A stretch of DNA of 33,040 nt from assembly GCA_910586295.1 (NCBI GenBank), contig CAJUGE010000051.1, forward strand, positions 1 to 33,040. The letters run 5' to 3'. Every line of letters begins with the position of its first letter. The stretch's first letter is position 1. A model generated the notes under the pieces. It had not been told where the DNA came from, did no database searches, and worked only from the letters and a program-made list of their open reading frames with translations. A program made the translations under genes and the position numbers. Shown piece by piece: positions 22,942-31,965 of the stretch. This DNA comes from an uncultured Bacilli bacterium. GTDB taxonomy: Bacteria; Bacillota_I; Bacilli_A; RF39; UBA660.

Positions 22942-24420
22942 ATGAAAAAAGTAATAAAAATACCAGGTATAGTAATGTTTCTATTCTTATTACTATTTAG
23001 TGGTAAAGAAAATCTATATGCTGCTTCTGCAAATATAAGTGTAAGTTCAAATAAAACAACAGCAGTAGTAGGAAGTACTGTAACAGTAAGTGTAAGAATA
23101 TCATCGTCTCAAGCTTTAGGTTCTTGGGAATATGTAATAAGTTATGATTCGAGCAAATTGAAACTGCAAAGCGATTCAAAAGTAGTTGGATACGGAGATG
23201 GCTCACAAAAAAGCTCAACAGAAACATTTACATTTAAAGTAATTGCAAGTGGAACAAGTACCGTTGGAGTACAAGGCTATGGAGGTTACGCGTGGGAAAA
23301 TTTAGAAGAATTATCAATAAGCGCAGGAAGTACCAGGATAACTGGAGTTACTCAAGCAGAACTAGAAGCAAGCTACTCAAAAAACAATAACTTATCAAGT
23401 TTAAGTGTTAAAGACTATAACATCTCACCAGAATTTAATAAAGACACTTTAGAATACTCTGTTATGGTTCCTAGTAATGTTGAAAAAGTTACAATAGAAG
23501 GTGCTTTAGAAGACAGAAAAGCTTCAGCTACTGGTTTTGGAGAATTTGATGTATCAGAAGGAGAAAATAAATTTGACATAGTGGTAACTGCAGAAAATGG
23601 TAGTCAAAAAACATACGTTGTAAAATTAAACGTACAAGATGAGAATCCAATTGAAACAGTAATTGATGGTATTACTTACACTGTAGTAAAACGCGGAAGC
23701 ACTCTAACTGCACCTTCAACATTTGAAGCGACTACACAAATGATTAATGGAATAGAAGTTCCAGCATTCAAAAGTAGCATAACAAACTTTGTATTAGTAG
23801 GATTAAAATCTAAAGAAGGAACTCCAAGGCTGTATATATATAACGAAAATGACAACTCTTATACTTTGTACAGAGAAATAAAAACAGAAGGAACTCTAAT
23901 ATTCCCCACAAAGGCAAAAGTTGTTCCAGACAATTACAAAAAAGTTAAAATAACAATAAATGATGAAGAAGTCGAAGCGTACGAATATAACAATACAAGC
24001 AGTGGATTTATAAAAAAGCTAAATGCTGCCACAAACGGAAATGGTTTTTACCTAATATATGGCGTAAATGTAGAAACAGGTGAAGAAGATTTCTATCAAT
24101 TTGACGCAAAACTTAACACACTAAGTAGATATAACAAAGAATTAATAGATACATTAACAAAGGAAAATAAAAACTTTTTAATGATAATTATAGTTCTCTC
24201 TGTTGAAACAGTAGTAATGCTATTAATACTATTGGTATCATTTGTAAAAAGAGGCAAGAGAAAAAGAAGAAAAAATGATTTTGCAAACTTCGATGACTTT
24301 CCAGAAAAAGAAAAAACAAATAAAAAAGAAGTAATTAAAGAAGAAAATCAAGAAAAGAAAGAAAACAAAAAAGATGAAAATAAACCTGTAGTTAAAAAAG
24401 AAGAAAAGAAAGAAAAATAG
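22942..24420 (+). CDS. Membrane-anchored cohesin-like protein
   Basis: 492 residues: signal peptide (1-29); a cohesin-like beta-sandwich (about 30-135) with VVGSTVTVSVRISSS, SWEYVISYDSSKLKL and TETFTFKVIASGTSTVGV strands; a cadherin-like domain (about 148-232); and an unassigned beta-rich domain (about 235-390). One transmembrane helix (about 411-435) and a 55-residue Lys/Glu-rich cytoplasmic tail follow. The architecture is that of an anchoring scaffoldin, though type I cohesins of cellulosomes are usually sortase- or SLH-anchored. The dockerin protein is 13 bases upstream and the LCP gene 25 bases downstream, all in one direction. The cohesin assignment is by pattern and less certain than the dockerin. 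Confidence 0.75.
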   Translation: MKKVIKIPGIVMFLFLLLFSGKENLYAASANISVSSNKTTAVVGSTVTVSVRISSSQALGSWEYVISYDSSKLKLQSDSKVVGYGDGSQKSSTETFTFKVIASGTSTVGVQGYGGYAWENLEELSISAGSTRITGVTQAELEASYSKNNNLSSLSVKDYNISPEFNKDTLEYSVMVPSNVEKVTIEGALEDRKASATGFGEFDVSEGENKFDIVVTAENGSQKTYVVKLNVQDENPIETVIDGITYTVVKRGSTLTAPSTFEATTQMINGIEVPAFKSSITNFVLVGLKSKEGTPRLYIYNENDNSYTLYREIKTEGTLIFPTKAKVVPDNYKKVKITINDEEVEAYEYNNTSSGFIKKLNAATNGNGFYLIYGVNVETGEEDFYQFDAKLNTLSRYNKELIDTLTKENKNFLMIIIVLSVETVVMLLILLVSFVKRGKRKRRKNDFANFDDFPEKEKTNKKEVIKEENQEKKENKKDENKPVVKKEEKKEK

Positions 24421-24445
24421 TATAAAATATCTAAGGAGAAGATAA

Positions 24446-26386
24446 ATGGACAAATTAAGAATATATAAAATTTTAAGTGGTGTTCTATCTGTATTTTCAA
24501 TAATATCTACAGGCCTAGCCATATATAGCATATATCTATTAGCAAAAGTAGAAACTTTCTATAGAATAATGTTTTCACTACTACTAATATTAATCCTTAC
24601 TACACTTGTATATTCGCTACTAGAAAGTATAAAAACCAAAAAAAATAAAAAATTAATAATATGCAGTATAATATCAGTAATACTAGTCGTAGTAACGACT
24701 ATAATCTCATTAATAATATTAAAAATATATGATAAATTAGATAATATGAACAGAGGAGAAGTAGTTCATAAAATTGCAATTATATCATATGAAGAACAAG
24801 AAAAGCTTGAAAATATAAAAGGTAAAAAATTAGGAATTTTAGAAAACAAAGAAGATATAGATGGTTACATACTTCCCTACGAAGTAATAAACAAATATAA
24901 ATTAAAAGATAATAATGAAGTAATAGAATATTCAGATACAATAACACTTATCTCGGCTCTTGCAAAAAATGAAGTTGATATTATATTTATAAGTTCAAAC
25001 TACGAGTCAAAATTTGAAAAAGTTGAAGGAATAGACAAGAAGAAAGAAATTTATGAAATAGCTACTTACGAGAAAACATTTAAAAAAAGTGAAATCGAAG
25101 GAGAAACAACAGGTACTAAGGCGAACGTTACAGAACCATTCACTGTATTGTTACTAGGAGCAGATTCAGACGACACGTCGTTTAATGGAGACACTATTAT
25201 GATGGTAACGTTTAATCCAGAAACACTAAATGCTACAATGTTTAGTATTCCTAGAGATACTTATGTAACAATGGCTTGTGGAGGAAATCAAACTAAAATC
25301 ACTCATGCAGCATGGGGCGGAGTAAATTGTATGGTTAAAACTGTTGAAAACTTCACGGGCATAAATGTTGATTACTACGTAAAAATAAATTTCAATGGTC
25401 TAATAGACCTAGTCAATGCTATTGGTGGTATCACAGTTGATGTGCCTATCGACTTTTGTGAATCTAATGCAGATAGATGGCAAGGACCAGAATATGAAAT
25501 ATGTTTAAATAAGGGTGTTCAAACACTGACTGGAGAACAAGCTTTAGCATTTTCAAGACATAGAAAAACATTACCACTAGGAGACTTTCAAAGAGGACAA
25601 CATCAACAACTTGTGGTAGAAGGAATACTTAATCAATTAAAATCTATCAGAACTCCTAACAAGTTCTATGAAGTGTTAGACATAATAAGTGCCAACTTAG
25701 ACACAAGTATGTCTCCAGAAGATATATTATCATTCTATAATGTTGGAAAAGATATTCTTTTAAAAGATGAGGATGTAAAAATTAATATAACAAAAACATT
25801 CCTTAGAGGATATGATTTATATATATATGAAGGTTATGGCTATACATACACATTCCAAAATTTTAAAGGTAGTCTAGACGATATTGTAAAAGCAATGAAA
25901 ATAAACTTAGGACAAATGACAGCAGACGAAATCAAAACATTCTCATTCAACATTAACGAGCCATACGAAAAGAAAATAATTGGAGATGAATATTACAATG
26001 AAACTAGAAAACAACTAATCCCAGATTTCACTGCCTACACTTTAGCAGAAGCACAAAGTTGGGCGAGCAGAAATGGATTTAATATATCAGTTAATACTAT
26101 AGAGTCAAACAGTTATAGTGATGGTCAAATAATAAATCAAAGCGTTCATGAAGGCGTGCTTGTGACAAAAGCACCATCAACAATAACACTAGATGTTGTA
26201 AAAAGAGGAGGAAATAGCACTCAAGTACCAAATGAGCCAACTACACCAAGTACACCAGAAGAACCAACCATTCCTGGAACTCCAGAAGAACCGATAACTC
26301 CAGATCCAGAGCCTACTACACCAGACGTTCCAACTGGAGGAGAAGAAGGCGGAAATGATGAAGAAGGAAATCAAGAAGCAGAGTAA
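24446..26386 (+). CDS. LytR-CpsA-Psr family protein with a C-terminal PASTA domain
   Basis: LCP enzymes transfer wall teichoic acid or capsule polymers from undecaprenyl pyrophosphate to peptidoglycan. This one has 646 residues. Three N-terminal transmembrane helices (about 9-32, 38-60, 70-92) come first. An extracellular domain (about 108-210) follows, with a KLGILE...EVDIIFISS pattern like a small binding-protein lobe. The LCP domain (about 230-400) has GDT (Asp249), SIPRDT (Arg270), SRHRK and QRGQHQQ, the pyrophosphate-binding residues. A PASTA repeat (about 523-587; IPDFTAYTLAEAQSWASRNG) and a Pro/Thr/Glu tail end it. PASTA domains bind peptidoglycan and are usual in PknB kinases and PBPs; on an LCP protein they are uncommon. 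AAGGAG precedes the ATG. Confidence 0.92.
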   Translation: MDKLRIYKILSGVLSVFSIISTGLAIYSIYLLAKVETFYRIMFSLLLILILTTLVYSLLESIKTKKNKKLIICSIISVILVVVTTIISLIILKIYDKLDNMNRGEVVHKIAIISYEEQEKLENIKGKKLGILENKEDIDGYILPYEVINKYKLKDNNEVIEYSDTITLISALAKNEVDIIFISSNYESKFEKVEGIDKKKEIYEIATYEKTFKKSEIEGETTGTKANVTEPFTVLLLGADSDDTSFNGDTIMMVTFNPETLNATMFSIPRDTYVTMACGGNQTKITHAAWGGVNCMVKTVENFTGINVDYYVKINFNGLIDLVNAIGGITVDVPIDFCESNADRWQGPEYEICLNKGVQTLTGEQALAFSRHRKTLPLGDFQRGQHQQLVVEGILNQLKSIRTPNKFYEVLDIISANLDTSMSPEDILSFYNVGKDILLKDEDVKINITKTFLRGYDLYIYEGYGYTYTFQNFKGSLDDIVKAMKINLGQMTADEIKTFSFNINEPYEKKIIGDEYYNETRKQLIPDFTAYTLAEAQSWASRNGFNISVNTIESNSYSDGQIINQSVHEGVLVTKAPSTITLDVVKRGGNSTQVPNEPTTPSTPEEPTIPGTPEEPITPDPEPTTPDVPTGGEEGGNDEEGNQEAE

Positions 26387-26401
26387 CACCTGTTTCTTTT
26401 T
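26374..26401 (+). terminator. Terminator of the surface operon
   Basis: AGAAGCAG (26374-26381) pairs with CTGTTTCT (26390-26397, one G-U), then T. The TAA stop lies in the loop. Confidence 0.75.
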
Positions 26402-26419
26402 AAGTTTAAAACACATTGT

Positions 26420-26449
26420 TTGACAATTCTATAATTGAAGTGATAAAAT
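26420..26449 (+). promoter_or_regulatory. Promoter of dut
   Basis: Perfect TTGACA at 26420-26425, 18-base spacer, TAAAAT at 26444-26449 with TG one base before it. Confidence 0.7.
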
Positions 26450-26476
26450 TATCTTATAGTAAAAAAGGAGTAAATA

Positions 26477-26944
26477 GTGAAAAAAAGAGGATTTGAAATA
26501 GCAAAAGGCTGGGAAGACAAAAACATACACCTTCCAGTTAGAAAGACTAAAAATTCCGCAGGATACGACGTAGAAGCTGCAGAAAATATTATAATACCAT
26601 CTTATAAACCGGGGCAAAAACCAATATTGGTACCAACAGGGCTAAAGGCATATTGTATGGAAGACGAATGGTATATGCTTGCTAACCGTAGTTCTGGACC
26701 AAAGAATGGTTTAGTTATGGCTAATGGCATAGGTATAATTGATGCAGATTATTATGAAAATGATTCAAACGATGGGCACTTCTATTTTCAATATTTTAAC
26801 TTTCTAGACAAAGATATTGAAATTAAAAAAGGTGATATTATTGGACAAGTAATATTTCAAAAATATTTAAAAGTAGATGAAGATTGTGCAGATGGTAAAA
26901 GAACAGGAGGATTTGGCTCTACTAATAAAAAAGATGTTCTATAA
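26477..26944 (+). CDS. dut: Deoxyuridine triphosphatase
   Basis: Hydrolyses dUTP to dUMP and pyrophosphate, keeping uracil out of DNA and feeding thymidylate synthesis. The 155-residue length fits the trimeric family. All five motifs are present: SAGYDVEA (27-34), RSSG (71-74), GIIDADYYE (86-94, catalytic Asp89), IGQVIFQKY (122-130) and the C-terminal RTGGFGST (142-149) that closes over the substrate. The start is GTG, with AAGGAG six bases upstream. It is followed at 16 bases by a TraB-like gene, probably in one transcript. It belongs to the same broad fold as the Dcd-like cargo at 8229-9792 but is a complete, ordinary enzyme. Confidence 0.95.
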   Translation: MKKRGFEIAKGWEDKNIHLPVRKTKNSAGYDVEAAENIIIPSYKPGQKPILVPTGLKAYCMEDEWYMLANRSSGPKNGLVMANGIGIIDADYYENDSNDGHFYFQYFNFLDKDIEIKKGDIIGQVIFQKYLKVDEDCADGKRTGGFGSTNKKDVL

Positions 26945-26960
26945 AATTGGGAGAAATAAA

Positions 26961-27890
26961 ATGAAGAAAAAAATAATAATACCTATACTACTAATTATAT
27001 TAATATCCGTCATATTATTTATATGCTACAAAGAAGGCTTAATATTTAGCAGTAAAAACATTGATAACTTTAAATATACACCCCCAACATACGAAATATG
27101 TGACGAAAACAGTTGTATTTACTTACTGGGTTCTATTCACATAGGAGATGAAAAAGTAACAAAATTTAATAATAATATATTAGACTATTACAATAAAAGT
27201 AAATACTTAGCAGTAGAATTAGACATACAAAATATAGATGTCACCTCATCAATAAATGACTACATGTTAGATTATGGAGATACAATTGACGACAAAATTA
27301 CACTTGAACTTAAAGAAAAACTCATAAATTTTTTAGAAGACAAAAATTCAATGTACACATACGACATGCTAAATAAATTTAAACTAGGATTTATTAATAG
27401 CTATATATCACTACTTGCCACTATGGAACTAAACATGACAGAATCTGGAGTAGACGATTACTTCCTAACACTAGCACATGATGAAAACAAAGAGATTATC
27501 GAACTAGAAACATATGAAGAACAAATGAATATACTTCTAAACTATAGTGACGAGATATATATTAAACAAATAAATGACAGTATTGATAATTACGATAACA
27601 TCAAAAATTCTCTAAAAGAATTATACGAGTCGTACGTTAATGAAGATTACGATACACTAAAAAAACTTCTAAGCGAAGATTTATCTATTGAAAATTGCAC
27701 AGAAGAAGAACTAGAATACACAAAAGCGATGTATGATGATAGAAACATAAAAATGTCAGAAAGCGTAGAAAAATTCTTAACTGAAGATAAAGAAGTGTTC
27801 ATGATTGTAGGTGCTGCTCATGTACTAGGACAAAACGGAATAATCGATTTATTACAAAATAAAAACTACAAAATTAATATAGTAAAATAA
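26961..27890 (+). CDS. TraB/GumN-family membrane-anchored protein
   Basis: 309 residues with an N-terminal transmembrane anchor (about 5-22) and an extracellular TraB/GumN (TIKI-related) domain. Conserved features are the opening YLLGSIHIGD (54-63), the following VELD, and the closing VGAAHVLGQNGI (about 283-294). The two GxxH motifs are thought to form a metal-dependent protease-like site. The bacterial substrate is unknown. ATG 26961 is preferred because GGGAGAA lies seven bases upstream; the frame is open 84 bases further into dut, but that would remove the normal anchor start. It shares a transcript with dut and ends at a strong terminator. Confidence 0.85.
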   Translation: MKKKIIIPILLIILISVILFICYKEGLIFSSKNIDNFKYTPPTYEICDENSCIYLLGSIHIGDEKVTKFNNNILDYYNKSKYLAVELDIQNIDVTSSINDYMLDYGDTIDDKITLELKEKLINFLEDKNSMYTYDMLNKFKLGFINSYISLLATMELNMTESGVDDYFLTLAHDENKEIIELETYEEQMNILLNYSDEIYIKQINDSIDNYDNIKNSLKELYESYVNEDYDTLKKLLSEDLSIENCTEEELEYTKAMYDDRNIKMSESVEKFLTEDKEVFMIVGAAHVLGQNGIIDLLQNKNYKINIVK

Positions 27891-27921
27891 AAGATTGAGG
27901 ACATAGAATACTCAATTTTTT
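27890..27921 (+). terminator. Terminator after the TraB-like gene
   Basis: AAAGATTGAG (27890-27899) pairs with CTCAATTTTT (27911-27920, one G-U), with T continuing. Confidence 0.85.
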
Positions 27922-27967
27922 ATATAATAGGAAAGTTATGCTAAAATTCAAAAAAACAAAAAAATAT

Positions 27968-27996
27968 TTGACAATTTTATGTTTGCTATATTATAC
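27968..27996 (+). promoter_or_regulatory. Promoter-like sequence before the TnpB stub
   Basis: Perfect TTGACA (27968-27973) with TTATAC 17 bases on; TATACT two bases later is an alternative. AAAGGAGG follows at 28009-28016. Confidence 0.5.
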
Positions 27997-28025
27997 TTTA
28001 TTTATGGTAAAGGAGGCATGGTATT

Positions 28026-28238
28026 ATGATGATTAATAAGGTTTGTAAATTCAGGTTATATCCAAGTGATATGCAGAAAATAGTAAATCATAAGACATTT
28101 GGATGTAATAAATTACTATATAATAAAATGCTTTTTTTAAAGAAAGAAGAAAATAATCTAACAAGTTTTGATATATTTTTACTTCTCATTTTTCTTTTCT
28201 TCTTGCTTTCCATTTTATCGCACTTTAAAAGTGTGTAA
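28026..28238 (+). pseudogene. IS200/IS605-type TnpB (OrfB) N-terminal stub
   Basis: The first ~40 codons match the N-terminal helix-turn-helix of TnpB/OrfB proteins: VCKFRLYPSDMQKIVNHKTFGCNKLLYNKML, with the invariant K-(F/Y)-R-x-YP and (F/L)GCxRxxYN features. After that the frame runs into an unrelated hydrophobic stretch and stops at 28236. A full TnpB has about 370-400 residues with a RuvC nuclease domain, all missing here. The start with its ribosome binding site is intact, so a 70-residue peptide could be made, but it cannot be a nuclease. It is a relic of a deleted element. Confidence 0.75.
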
Positions 28239-28257
28239 TCTTTAACTTACACACTTT
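28228..28257. terminator. Perfect 11-bp hairpin after the TnpB stub
   Basis: AAAGTGTGTAA (28228-28238) pairs with TTACACACTTT (28247-28257) around eight bases. There is no strong T tract. It may act as a terminator in both directions or be the subterminal hairpin of the lost IS605-type right end. Confidence 0.6.
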
Positions 28258-28316
28258 ATTCTCTCTGGATTTCTGTCGGTTTTTTATTTTTTAAATCAAT
28301 GTTCATACAATAGTTT

Positions 28317-31300
28317 TTAATTTTTTAACACTAAAGCTTTGGGATCTAATTCTTTTCTTCTTGTGTATAAAGTATATAACATTTTAAAAACATGATTAAT
28401 GTCTTTTCCGTTCATAAATTCTCTTTCACTTATATCATAGCGGCTCATTAAACCCATTCTAACTCTTTTCTTTAAATTCTTTCCATATTTTCTGATAATA
28501 TCTATTACTTCATCCCTCGTTGAGGTATTTAACTTAAATGCATCAGGATAAGTTGCTACTATTAAATCGGTAATTATAAAATATGACACTGGTGCTTTTT
28601 CTCCCTTGATAATTCTTCTATTTTGGACATTTCTAAAATATTGGTCATAATATTTTATATAATATTGAGGTATATTAGCAAAATTTTTTTCATAATAAGA
28701 ACGGATTTCGTCATAACTAAATGTTTTTTGTTTAGTTATACCATCCTTTAACTTACATACACTAAGCATTAATCTAGCATTGATACTATTTATTGTTGAT
28801 GGATCATAATCAAGCCCAAGGGTCTTTATTACTTTGGGAGCGCTCATTTTTTCTTTACCACTCATACCAAATGAAAGATTAAAAATTTGAATGGCTAAAG
28901 GTAGATCCCCGTAAAATAGCAAATCAGGATTTTGAATAGCTTCTAAATAATAGTCAAAGTCAAATCTTTTCGCACGGGGATTACTATTTAAATCGTATAT
29001 ATTTACTCTTATTCGATTCATCGCTCCCACAATTTGGGCAAATGTTATTCCATATTTTTTAGCCATTTCTTCAAAAGTCATTCCATTTTTAAAGAAATCT
29101 TCTATTTTTATTCTATCTGTTAAAGAAAAATATTTAAGTATTGGGAGGACATCTGTTTCATAATGAACATTTCCTTCTATTTCCTTATTGAGATATTTAT
29201 ATATAGTAACAATTGCACGATGGTATCTTATCCTAACACTACTTTTAAGTTCATTATATTTTAGAGCAAGATCATCTAGTGTCATATACTCATATCCTTT
29301 TAATTCAAATAAGTGACAAATGATTTCTTTTTCTTTATCACTAATAGGTAAATGAACATCATCTAATAAAAAATCTAATTTATCTCTAGGGATAAATAAA
29401 ATATCAGGTTTATTAATACCTATTTTACGTCCTTTCAAAGCATTTTTGGTGGTTCTTTCAGTATTCTTAAAAGCTACTTTATTCATATCTAGTTTTTCCA
29501 TAATTTTTTCTCTTGATAATGTTTCTCCAGTTTTATTATATTCGCTTTTTATACCATAACGAAAACTAATAAATTGTTTTTCACGAAAAGATAGCACAGA
29601 CTCACTCATATGACGTTCAAGTTCAGTTATTAAATCTTCTTCCGTTAAAGTGACATCTTTAATTCTATAATTATAAAACATTTTATTAAATCGAGATATT
29701 ATTAAATTAACTTTTGATGTAGCTATACCTTTTAAATCTACTATTTCTTTTATTTCCATATAGTGAAGATACCTTAATCTTATTATTTCTTTATCTTCTT
29801 CTATCATTTTATCTTTTGCATAATCAAAAAAATCATTTAATTCGTTTTCAGTAACAATTAGTGTCGTTGAAATATCAAATCGAAAAAAATCAATCTTTCT
29901 TATAGCTGCAGTGATTATATTTGATATTCTTGTTGTTTTTAAACCCGTAGTTTTACTTATTTCTTCATAAGTTTTATCTTCAACTAAAAATTGTCTTAAT
30001 ATTTGTCTTGTTTCAGGAACGAAATTATATTGTGGATTTTCAACATAAGGAACATATATTCTTTTGTCTATTTCTATATTTCTGTCTAGTCCACTATATA
30101 ATCTTATAGCATACATGAGAATTGGTTCAAAAAAATGATTAAAATCTATTCTAGACATATTAAACTTTTTAGCAAGTTCTTTTCTAGAAAGAGGTGCTCC
30201 TCTAATGCCAAAATATAAATCCATCATTTCGATTTTTTCATCACTAAATTTTTCCCAATATTTCGCTTTTACTTTAAGCCATGCTTCTTTTGTAAAATTA
30301 TTTTCAAAATATTCAAAAATATGATAATAACTTCTTTCTAGTCTAGAAATTAATTTTTGATTATCTGTATATAAATTTGAATTGGGATATAATTCTCTAA
30401 ATAATTTTCGATCCTTTTTACCAAAAAAGTAAGTTTCCAAATATAATTGTTGTTCTTCTGTATAACCATCCTTAGTTGTTAGAAATTCTTCATATAGTTT
30501 TTTTAATGGAGCATATTTATTTTTTCGCTTAAAACCAAATTTTAAAATATTTACTTCTTTTTCTATATCGAAAGCACCTGCATAGTTCTTATCATAATAT
30601 CCAAAATATCTTAAAAGTAAACGTTCTTCATCTGGGGTTGGACTATAATTAATATCTTTAAAATAACTTAAAATTTCTTCTAAACTAAGTGAAGAATATC
30701 TTTCCTCTAAAGCATGGTAATCTATTGTTTTTTCTTTTTTCTTAATATCGATATCAAATATACCTGTACCATATGTTTTAATCATTTGATCTTTAAAATT
30801 CTTAAATGATTTTTTATCACTAAACTTTTTATTAATTTTTTCTTTCAATGATGCAATTACTTGTTTTAATTCTTGTAATGTTATTCCTAAAATAGAAGCA
30901 TATTCATCATTTCTATACTTGTATTTTCCTAATAAACTTAATTCATATAACTTTCTTTCTATATCAGTTAAGTCATCTTTTAAGTACATATATTTAATAA
31001 TTTGTGTTGGTGATAATGGAGTCCTTTTTAAAGAATTAATTTTATAACCCTCTCTTTGTTTAATTTTATTTAATGTTCTTAAAAAAATATTACTATTTTC
31101 TTCCATATATGGCTTTAATTTTTTTAAAGTAGATGCTTCAATTTGTCTTACTCGTTCTCTAGTAATATTTAAATAAGAAGCTACTTCTTCTAAAGTTTTT
31201 TGTTCCTCGCTTAAAATCCGATGATAAATAACAAAAAATCGTAATGGACTTAAAACTTCCTTTAAAACCAATAACAAATTATCATTAACCATTTGAGTTA

Positions 31301-31946
31301 ATACATTATCATAATCATGATTCGGTGCAGAAATAAAATCTTCTAGTTCTCTTTTTCCATTTTCATCGACAGTTTGATTCATACTAACAGTATTTTGTTT
31401 TATGGTTTCTCTTATATTTTTTAAAGTTTTCATTGAAATGTCTAAAATATCACAAAATACTTCATCACTTGGTAATGGTCGGCCTGATTTATTATAATTT
31501 TCTACTAAACGAAAATATTTAGAGACAACTTCATTAACATGAACTGGTTTTCTAATTTCTTCATTTGTATCAGCAAATGCACGAGTAATTCTTTGATTTA
31601 TCCATGGAATCGCATAAGTAGTAAAAGCAGATCGGTCTGGGTCATAAGTTTCTATAGCTCTCATAAGTCCTAAATTACCACTTTGGATTACGTCTAGTAT
31701 TTGTAGATGTTTTAATCTTGATTTATAATGGTTTGCAACACTTACAACTAGTCTTAAATTACAATTAATCAAAAGCTCTCTAGCTTCTAAATCATTATTT
31801 TCTTTATATCGTCTTCCTAAGTCTTTTTGTTGTTCAATTGATAATTTGGGATAACGACGAATTTCTTGCATATATATTTTAAAAGCACTATCCGTAAATG
31901 ATTTTTCTAGTTCATCATCATTTAATATTATTATTTCATCATCCAT
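28317..31946 (-). CDS. Giant sigma-70 family protein with about ten extra sigma4-like modules
   Basis: 1,209 residues. Residues 16-285 are a complete sigma-70: region 1.2/2 with NLRLVVSVANHY, DVIQSGNLGLMRAIETYDP and FTTYAIPWINQRITRAFADT (the -10 recognition and melting helices); a short region 3; and region 4.2 TLEEVASYLNITRERVRQIEASTLKKL, which reads the -35 box. The rest repeats a pattern of a short 'D-x-E-x-x-(I/L)' helix plus a helix-turn-helix. Approximate positions are 325-372, 437-475, 495-545, 567-615, 643-688, 711-760, 784-838, 867-920, 933-985 and 1015-1065. Examples are EEDKEIIRLRYLHYMEIKEI and KTYEEISKTTGLKTTRIS. Arginine codons include many CGN, unlike its neighbours. AGGTGAGG precedes the ATG. 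The flanks are mobile-DNA relics. Confidence 0.85.
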   Translation of the reverse strand: MDDEIIILNDDELEKSFTDSAFKIYMQEIRRYPKLSIEQQKDLGRRYKENNDLEARELLINCNLRLVVSVANHYKSRLKHLQILDVIQSGNLGLMRAIETYDPDRSAFTTYAIPWINQRITRAFADTNEEIRKPVHVNEVVSKYFRLVENYNKSGRPLPSDEVFCDILDISMKTLKNIRETIKQNTVSMNQTVDENGKRELEDFISAPNHDYDNVLTQMVNDNLLLVLKEVLSPLRFFVIYHRILSEEQKTLEEVASYLNITRERVRQIEASTLKKLKPYMEENSNIFLRTLNKIKQREGYKINSLKRTPLSPTQIIKYMYLKDDLTDIERKLYELSLLGKYKYRNDEYASILGITLQELKQVIASLKEKINKKFSDKKSFKNFKDQMIKTYGTGIFDIDIKKKEKTIDYHALEERYSSLSLEEILSYFKDINYSPTPDEERLLLRYFGYYDKNYAGAFDIEKEVNILKFGFKRKNKYAPLKKLYEEFLTTKDGYTEEQQLYLETYFFGKKDRKLFRELYPNSNLYTDNQKLISRLERSYYHIFEYFENNFTKEAWLKVKAKYWEKFSDEKIEMMDLYFGIRGAPLSRKELAKKFNMSRIDFNHFFEPILMYAIRLYSGLDRNIEIDKRIYVPYVENPQYNFVPETRQILRQFLVEDKTYEEISKTTGLKTTRISNIITAAIRKIDFFRFDISTTLIVTENELNDFFDYAKDKMIEEDKEIIRLRYLHYMEIKEIVDLKGIATSKVNLIISRFNKMFYNYRIKDVTLTEEDLITELERHMSESVLSFREKQFISFRYGIKSEYNKTGETLSREKIMEKLDMNKVAFKNTERTTKNALKGRKIGINKPDILFIPRDKLDFLLDDVHLPISDKEKEIICHLFELKGYEYMTLDDLALKYNELKSSVRIRYHRAIVTIYKYLNKEIEGNVHYETDVLPILKYFSLTDRIKIEDFFKNGMTFEEMAKKYGITFAQIVGAMNRIRVNIYDLNSNPRAKRFDFDYYLEAIQNPDLLFYGDLPLAIQIFNLSFGMSGKEKMSAPKVIKTLGLDYDPSTINSINARLMLSVCKLKDGITKQKTFSYDEIRSYYEKNFANIPQYYIKYYDQYFRNVQNRRIIKGEKAPVSYFIITDLIVATYPDAFKLNTSTRDEVIDIIRKYGKNLKKRVRMGLMSRYDISEREFMNGKDINHVFKMLYTLYTRRKELDPKALVLKN

Positions 31947-31965
31947 ATTATCCTCACCTCAACTT

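Noticed and set aside
27900..28025. Omega-RNA or reRNA upstream of the TnpB stub
   Set aside because: Guide RNAs of TnpB lie at the 3' end of the gene, which is deleted. The upstream region shows only a promoter and an RBS.
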